This document shows, piece after piece, positions 5,460 to 8,766 of a stretch of DNA of 8,766 bases. The position numbers and the translations under genes were made by a program. The DNA is from an uncultured Bulleidia sp. (lineage in GTDB: Bacteria; Bacillota_I; Bacilli_A; Erysipelotrichales; Erysipelotrichaceae), in contig CAKVLT010000082.1 in the NCBI GenBank assembly GCA_934757945.1, positions 1-8,766 on the forward strand, read 5' to 3'. The stretch's first letter is position 1, and every line of letters starts with the position of its first letter. Below the pieces are notes generated by a model. That model saw only the letters and a list, made by a program, of their open reading frames with translations, had not been told where the DNA came from and did not search any database.

Positions 5460-6656
5460 TTAAAGACCTAATAAATTAGCAGTATCACGGGCAATCATGA
5501 GCTCTTCGTTTGTAGGCACAACCCATACCTGAATCTTTGACTCAGGATTGGAAATACAGCATTCCTTACTGTCAGGATTTTCATTCTTGGCATAATCAAT
5601 GGAAAGACCCATACCTTCTTCAAGATGCTTCAGGATTCTTTCTCTTGTATTCCAGTCATTTTCACCTAAACCAGCTGTAAATACCATAGCGTCCACATGT
5701 CCTAACTGCATCATATAGCCACCAACAACATTAATAACACGGTTTGTATATAGATCTACTGTTAAGATGGCGCGTGGATCATTTCTATCTACAGCAGCCT
5801 GTATATCTCTTGCATCGGAAGAAATGCCAGAAACACCTAACATACCAGATTCCTTGTTTAATACCTTATCCATTTCATCAGGTGTCAGGCCAAGTTTCTT
5901 CATCATGTAGAATACAACAGTAGGATCGATATCACCACATCTGGTACCCATCATGATACCACCAAGTGGTGTAAGACCCATGGAAGTATTAACAACCTTT
6001 CCATTTTCAATAGCTGTAATACTTGCACCATTACCTAAGTGGCATGTGATCATGTTTAAAGAATTTACATCTTTACCCATCAGTTCAGCAGTTCTTCTGT
6101 TAACATACTTGTGACTTGTACCATGAGCACCATATCTGCGAATACCATAATTTTCATACCAGGAGTATGGTGTTGGGAATAAATAGGATTCCGGTCCCAT
6201 TGTCTGATGGAATGCTGTATCAAATACGAATACATGCTTAATAGAAGGTAAAGCTTCACAGAATGCCTTATAGCATACCAAGTGAGCAGGATTGTGTAAT
6301 GGAGCAAGATCACTTAATTCTTCCACCTTGTTAACGACATCTTCGTCAACAATAACACTGGAATCAAAGTATGCACCACCCTGCACAATTCTGTGACCAG
6401 CCGCATTGATTTCATCAAGGCTTTCAACAATACCATAAGATGTTAAACTGTTTAATAAGATTTTAACAGCTGTTTTATGGTCAGGAATCGGGCATTCCAT
6501 AGATTCTTTCTTGCCATCAAATTTAATAGTAAAGGCTCCCATCTCCTGTCCGATTCTTTCAGCCTGTCCGGAACACAGAACTGTTTCCTCAGGCATTGAG
6601 AATAACTGGAACTTTAAGGATGAAGATCCTGAATTGACTGAAATAATTTTACTCAT
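5460..6656 (-). CDS. ackA: Acetate kinase
   Basis: 398 aa. Converts acetyl phosphate and ADP to acetate and ATP, the ATP-yielding end step of mixed-acid fermentation, and works in reverse for acetate uptake. The start chosen is ATG at 6656, not the in-frame ATG at 6671, because GAGGGAG (6669-6663) stands six bases before it and MSKIISVNSGSSSLKF matches the usual N terminus. Active-site residues, placed by comparison with the Methanosarcina enzyme from memory, are N7, R89 in GHRIVQGG, H121 in PLHNP, D146 in FDTAFH, H178 in GAHGTSH, R239 in GTRCGDIDP and E385 in TNEELMIA. HLGNGASI (206-213) and FTAGLGEN (326-333) form nucleotide-binding loops. The Q at 92 replaces the H seen in some family members. 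No pta gene is in the window. It lies 17 nt after ylxM and one base before the phosphoesterase gene. Confidence 0.97.
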   Translation of the reverse strand: MSKIISVNSGSSSLKFQLFSMPEETVLCSGQAERIGQEMGAFTIKFDGKKESMECPIPDHKTAVKILLNSLTSYGIVESLDEINAAGHRIVQGGAYFDSSVIVDEDVVNKVEELSDLAPLHNPAHLVCYKAFCEALPSIKHVFVFDTAFHQTMGPESYLFPTPYSWYENYGIRRYGAHGTSHKYVNRRTAELMGKDVNSLNMITCHLGNGASITAIENGKVVNTSMGLTPLGGIMMGTRCGDIDPTVVFYMMKKLGLTPDEMDKVLNKESGMLGVSGISSDARDIQAAVDRNDPRAILTVDLYTNRVINVVGGYMMQLGHVDAMVFTAGLGENDWNTRERILKHLEEGMGLSIDYAKNENPDSKECCISNPESKIQVWVVPTNEELMIARDTANLLGL

Positions 6657-6662
6657 TTTGTG

Positions 6663-6669
6663 CTCCCTC
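6663..6669 (-). promoter_or_regulatory. Ribosome binding site deciding the ackA start
   Basis: GAGGGAG on the minus strand lies six bases before ATG at 6656. The upstream in-frame ATG at 6671 overlaps this site and has no such signal, so the shorter frame is chosen. Confidence 0.75.
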
Positions 6670-6673
6670 ATTT

Positions 6674-6970
6674 TCAGTATTTATAATGTCCTCTATTAAG
6701 TTTAAAACTTTTTCGTTTTTTCACTAGAATTTGTCGCTTTTTTAAGTTCTTAACAAGATGTAATTTTTCTTCATATTGCTGCAGTTCGCTACGTGCATGC
6801 TTTAAAGCATCAGAGATCGCTGCCCTGCTGATATCCTGTTCTTCAGCTATTTCCTTCAATGAATAATCATCTCTGTAATATGCTTCAAAAATATCTCTTT
6901 GTTTATCTGTCAGCAATACACCATAAAAATCGTAATATAGATTTAGTTCTTCACGAGTATTACTGGACAC
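6674..6970 (-). CDS. ylxM: YlxM family HTH protein (UPF0122), SRP-associated
   Basis: 98 aa, within the family's normal size. YlxM (p13) is a small helix-turn-helix protein encoded beside SRP genes; in streptococci it has been reported to modulate the SRP-FtsY GTPase cycle. The core is LYYDFYGVLLTDKQ (11-24), then EAYYRDDYSLKEIAEEQ and DISRAAISDALKHA (29-59), a sigma-70 region 4-like helix-turn-helix. Residues 61-75 form a likely coiled coil, and the tail 76-98 is very basic. The start is GTG at 6970, supported by GGAGGG eight bases upstream. The first codons overlap the ftsY end by 11 bp, so the ribosome binding site lies in the last ftsY codons and translation is probably coupled. In many genomes the next gene is ffh; here it is ackA. 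Confidence 0.93.
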   Translation of the reverse strand: MSSNTREELNLYYDFYGVLLTDKQRDIFEAYYRDDYSLKEIAEEQDISRAAISDALKHARSELQQYEEKLHLVKNLKKRQILVKKRKSFKLNRGHYKY

Positions 6971-7931
6971 CTTTCAGGCCCTCCGAAATACTGTACAGAT
7001 AAGATTCCAGATCAAATGGTCTTAAATCTTCAGGATGTTCTCCAAGCCCGATAAACAGTACTGGCACATGCAGCTCATGTTTGATAGCAAGAATAATACC
7101 ACCCTTAGCTGTGCCATCCATCTTTGTCAATACAATACCTGTCAGTTTTGTGCTTTCCGCAAAGATTTTTGCCTGTGATAATCCATTCTGACCGGTTGTT
7201 GCGTCCAGAACCAGCCATGTATTGTGAGGAGCGCCTTCAATTTCTCTTCCGGATACCCTGTTCATCTTGGATAATTCCTGCATGAGATTTACTTTATTCT
7301 GTAATCTTCCTGCAGTATCACATAACAGAATATCTGCACCCTTTTCTTTGGCAAATCTGCATCCGTCTACAATAGCAGCACTCGGATCACCATTTTCTCT
7401 TCCCTTTATAGTAGGAACATTTAAACGTTCCCCCCACATGGCAAGCTGATCAATAGCACCAGCTCTGAAAGTATCCGCAGCCACAAAGGCAACTTTCTTA
7501 TCCTGCTGTATATACATATTTGCAAGTTTTGCACAGGTAGTAGTCTTACCGGAACCATTAACTCCCTCCAGAAGAATTACTGTTGGACCGTTTTCGTTAT
7601 AGACAATTGGTTCATCTTCCACTTCCTCATAAATCTCTTTCATGATTTCCAACAGAAAATTCATAGCCCAATGGAATGTAACAGAAGGAAACTCTTCGCA
7701 TTTTTTCTTTAATTTCTCACAGATCAGATCTGCAAGTGTGATACCTACATCACTTTCCAAAAGAACAATTGTTAACTGTTCCAGAAATTCATCATCTACT
7801 CCATGGAAAGAATAACTCATCTGGTTTAACGCATCAGAGAAAGTATTCTTGGACTTTTCAAATCCCTGCAGATACACTGCTTTATCTTCTTTATGTGTGA
7901 ATTTATCTTTTAACTTAGAAAAGAAACTCAT
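6960..7931 (-). CDS. ftsY: Signal recognition particle receptor FtsY
   Basis: 323 aa. Membrane-associated GTPase that receives the SRP-ribosome complex and delivers it to the Sec translocon. The N-terminal four-helix N domain covers about 25-100, preceded by a short basic helix (FSKLKDKF) with no long acidic A domain, as is usual in Firmicutes. The NG GTPase has the P-loop GVNGSGKTT (123-131), the SRP-type insertion motif DTFRAGAIDQL (153-163), DTAGR (205-209), DATTGQNGL (243-251), TKMDG (269-273) and the closing GLGEHPEDLRPFD (295-307). All nucleotide-binding residues are present. The ATG at 7931 follows the smc stop by 5 nt; GGGGAGG ten bases upstream, inside the smc end, can serve it. Its 3' end overlaps ylxM. 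Confidence 0.97.
   Translation of the reverse strand: MSFFSKLKDKFTHKEDKAVYLQGFEKSKNTFSDALNQMSYSFHGVDDEFLEQLTIVLLESDVGITLADLICEKLKKKCEEFPSVTFHWAMNFLLEIMKEIYEEVEDEPIVYNENGPTVILLEGVNGSGKTTTCAKLANMYIQQDKKVAFVAADTFRAGAIDQLAMWGERLNVPTIKGRENGDPSAAIVDGCRFAKEKGADILLCDTAGRLQNKVNLMQELSKMNRVSGREIEGAPHNTWLVLDATTGQNGLSQAKIFAESTKLTGIVLTKMDGTAKGGIILAIKHELHVPVLFIGLGEHPEDLRPFDLESYLYSISEGLKGVQ
6979..6984 (-). promoter_or_regulatory. Ribosome binding site for ylxM inside ftsY
   Basis: GGAGGG on the minus strand stands eight bases before the GTG at 6970 and decides this non-ATG start; no in-frame ATG lies near it. It overlaps the penultimate codons of ftsY. Confidence 0.7.
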
Positions 7932-7936
7932 TTACC

Positions 7937-8766
7937 TCATTCCTCCCCGGCAGTACTGTCTGCCATATTCATAGCATCTCTCAAAGATACTTTTAACATC
8001 TGTGATACACCCTGATGCTGCATGGTAACGCCATACAGCACATCTGCTTTTTCCATGGTACCAACTCTATGTGTCACAACAAGGAACTGCGTTCTGTCGG
8101 TATAGTTATGCAGATACTGTGCAAATCTTTCTACATTACCCGGATCCAGGGCAGCTTCTACTTCATCAAGAATAACCAATGGTACCGGTTTAACCTTTAA
8201 GATAGCAAACAGTACACATAACGCAATCAGACTCTTTTCACCACCTGAGAATAACATATTGTTCTGTACATTCTTTCCAGGAGGCTGTGCATCAATATCT
8301 ATACCAGTATTTAACAGATCTTCAGGATCCTGTAAAATCAGTCTTGCTTTACCGCCTCCGTACAGAGAAGTAAAGATTTCATTGAAGGCTTCATTGATCT
8401 TATCAAACATTTCCTTGAACTGTTTTTTCATTACTGTATCCATTTCATCAATCGCTGCCAGAATCTTATCTCTGCTCAGAGTCAGTTCTTCAATCTGTTG
8501 CTTTAAAGTTTCATATCTGGTATTTACTTCATTGAATTCTTCAGGAGCGTTCATATTGATATTTCCAAGATGCTGAATATCATTACGTAACTGTGTTACT
8601 TCTTCACGTGCACTGACAATATCCTCAATATCCACATTGACCTGTTTCTGTTTTGCGAATTCATAAGTCAGCTGATATTCACTGGCCAGTCGCTGAATAT
8701 TCGTATCCAGTCGAATTTCCAGTTTACCCATATCCACATTAATTGCATTTTTACCAGCTTCTGCAG
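7937..8766 (-). CDS. smc: Chromosome partition protein SMC, C-terminal part (cut by window edge)
   Basis: Only the last ~275 residues are visible; the frame stays open to the right edge, so this is truncated by the window and not by mutation. SMC forms a ring-shaped ATPase dimer with ScpA and ScpB that condenses and segregates the chromosome. Numbering from the in-frame GTG codon at 8737, residues 1-115 are the end of the coiled coil, with LGNINMNAPEEF (57-68) marking its return to the head. The head contains the ABC signature LFSGGEKSL (162-170), Walker B with D-loop VILDEVEAALDPGN (188-201) and the H-loop FLVVTHRVGTMEKAD (218-232), followed by VLYGVTMQHQGVSQ. F163 takes the place of the usual L before SGGE. 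The gene leads directly into ftsY, a common Firmicute order. Confidence 0.97.
   Translation of the reverse strand, partial: AEAGKNAINVDMGKLEIRLDTNIQRLASEYQLTYEFAKQKQVNVDIEDIVSAREEVTQLRNDIQHLGNINMNAPEEFNEVNTRYETLKQQIEELTLSRDKILAAIDEMDTVMKKQFKEMFDKINEAFNEIFTSLYGGGKARLILQDPEDLLNTGIDIDAQPPGKNVQNNMLFSGGEKSLIALCVLFAILKVKPVPLVILDEVEAALDPGNVERFAQYLHNYTDRTQFLVVTHRVGTMEKADVLYGVTMQHQGVSQMLKVSLRDAMNMADSTAGEE

Noticed and set aside
8259..8576. Plus-strand 105-codon open frame
   Set aside because: It is antisense to the well-conserved smc head and coiled-coil end.

Overview
The window looks like a chromosomal segment of a low-GC Firmicute. The AT-rich codon use, purine-rich ribosome binding sites, short intergenic spaces and the smc-ftsY-ylxM order all fit. 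My best guess is an Erysipelotrichia-type gut anaerobe, but this rests on general impression only. The standard genetic code is used. Every gene I can support lies on the minus strand, so transcription runs from high to low coordinates.

From 8766 down to 4508 there is a tightly packed run of five genes: the 3' part of smc (chromosome condensation), ftsY (SRP receptor GTPase), ylxM (small HTH protein linked to SRP), ackA (acetate kinase) and an nrnA-type DHH/DHHA1 phosphoesterase. Gaps are 5 nt, an 11-bp overlap, 17 nt and 1 nt, so one transcript through all five is likely. In many Firmicutes ylxM is followed by ffh; here ackA takes that place. A weak terminator-like hairpin overlaps the end of the phosphoesterase gene.

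From 4507 to 2524 lies an accessory-looking stretch. It holds a 56-codon gene with a strong ribosome binding site (4182-4352), which I do not recognise, and a 458-aa lipoprotein gene (2635-4011) with its own promoter. A ~90-bp direct repeat flanks the lipoprotein gene (2524-2613 and 4104-4199). Each copy contains the last codons of the small gene plus a strong intrinsic terminator. The lipoprotein gene therefore sits like a cassette between two copies of one gene end.

From 2520 to 457 there is a promoter, a leader of about 190 nt with three hairpins, and ade (adenine deaminase, purine salvage). The leader does not match a riboswitch class that I recognise. The exact ade start is unclear.

Positions 1-456 have no gene I can defend. 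They contain a weak terminator candidate for ade and short open frames that may be decayed coding sequence. I see no rRNA, tRNA, CRISPR array, insertion sequence or phage gene.
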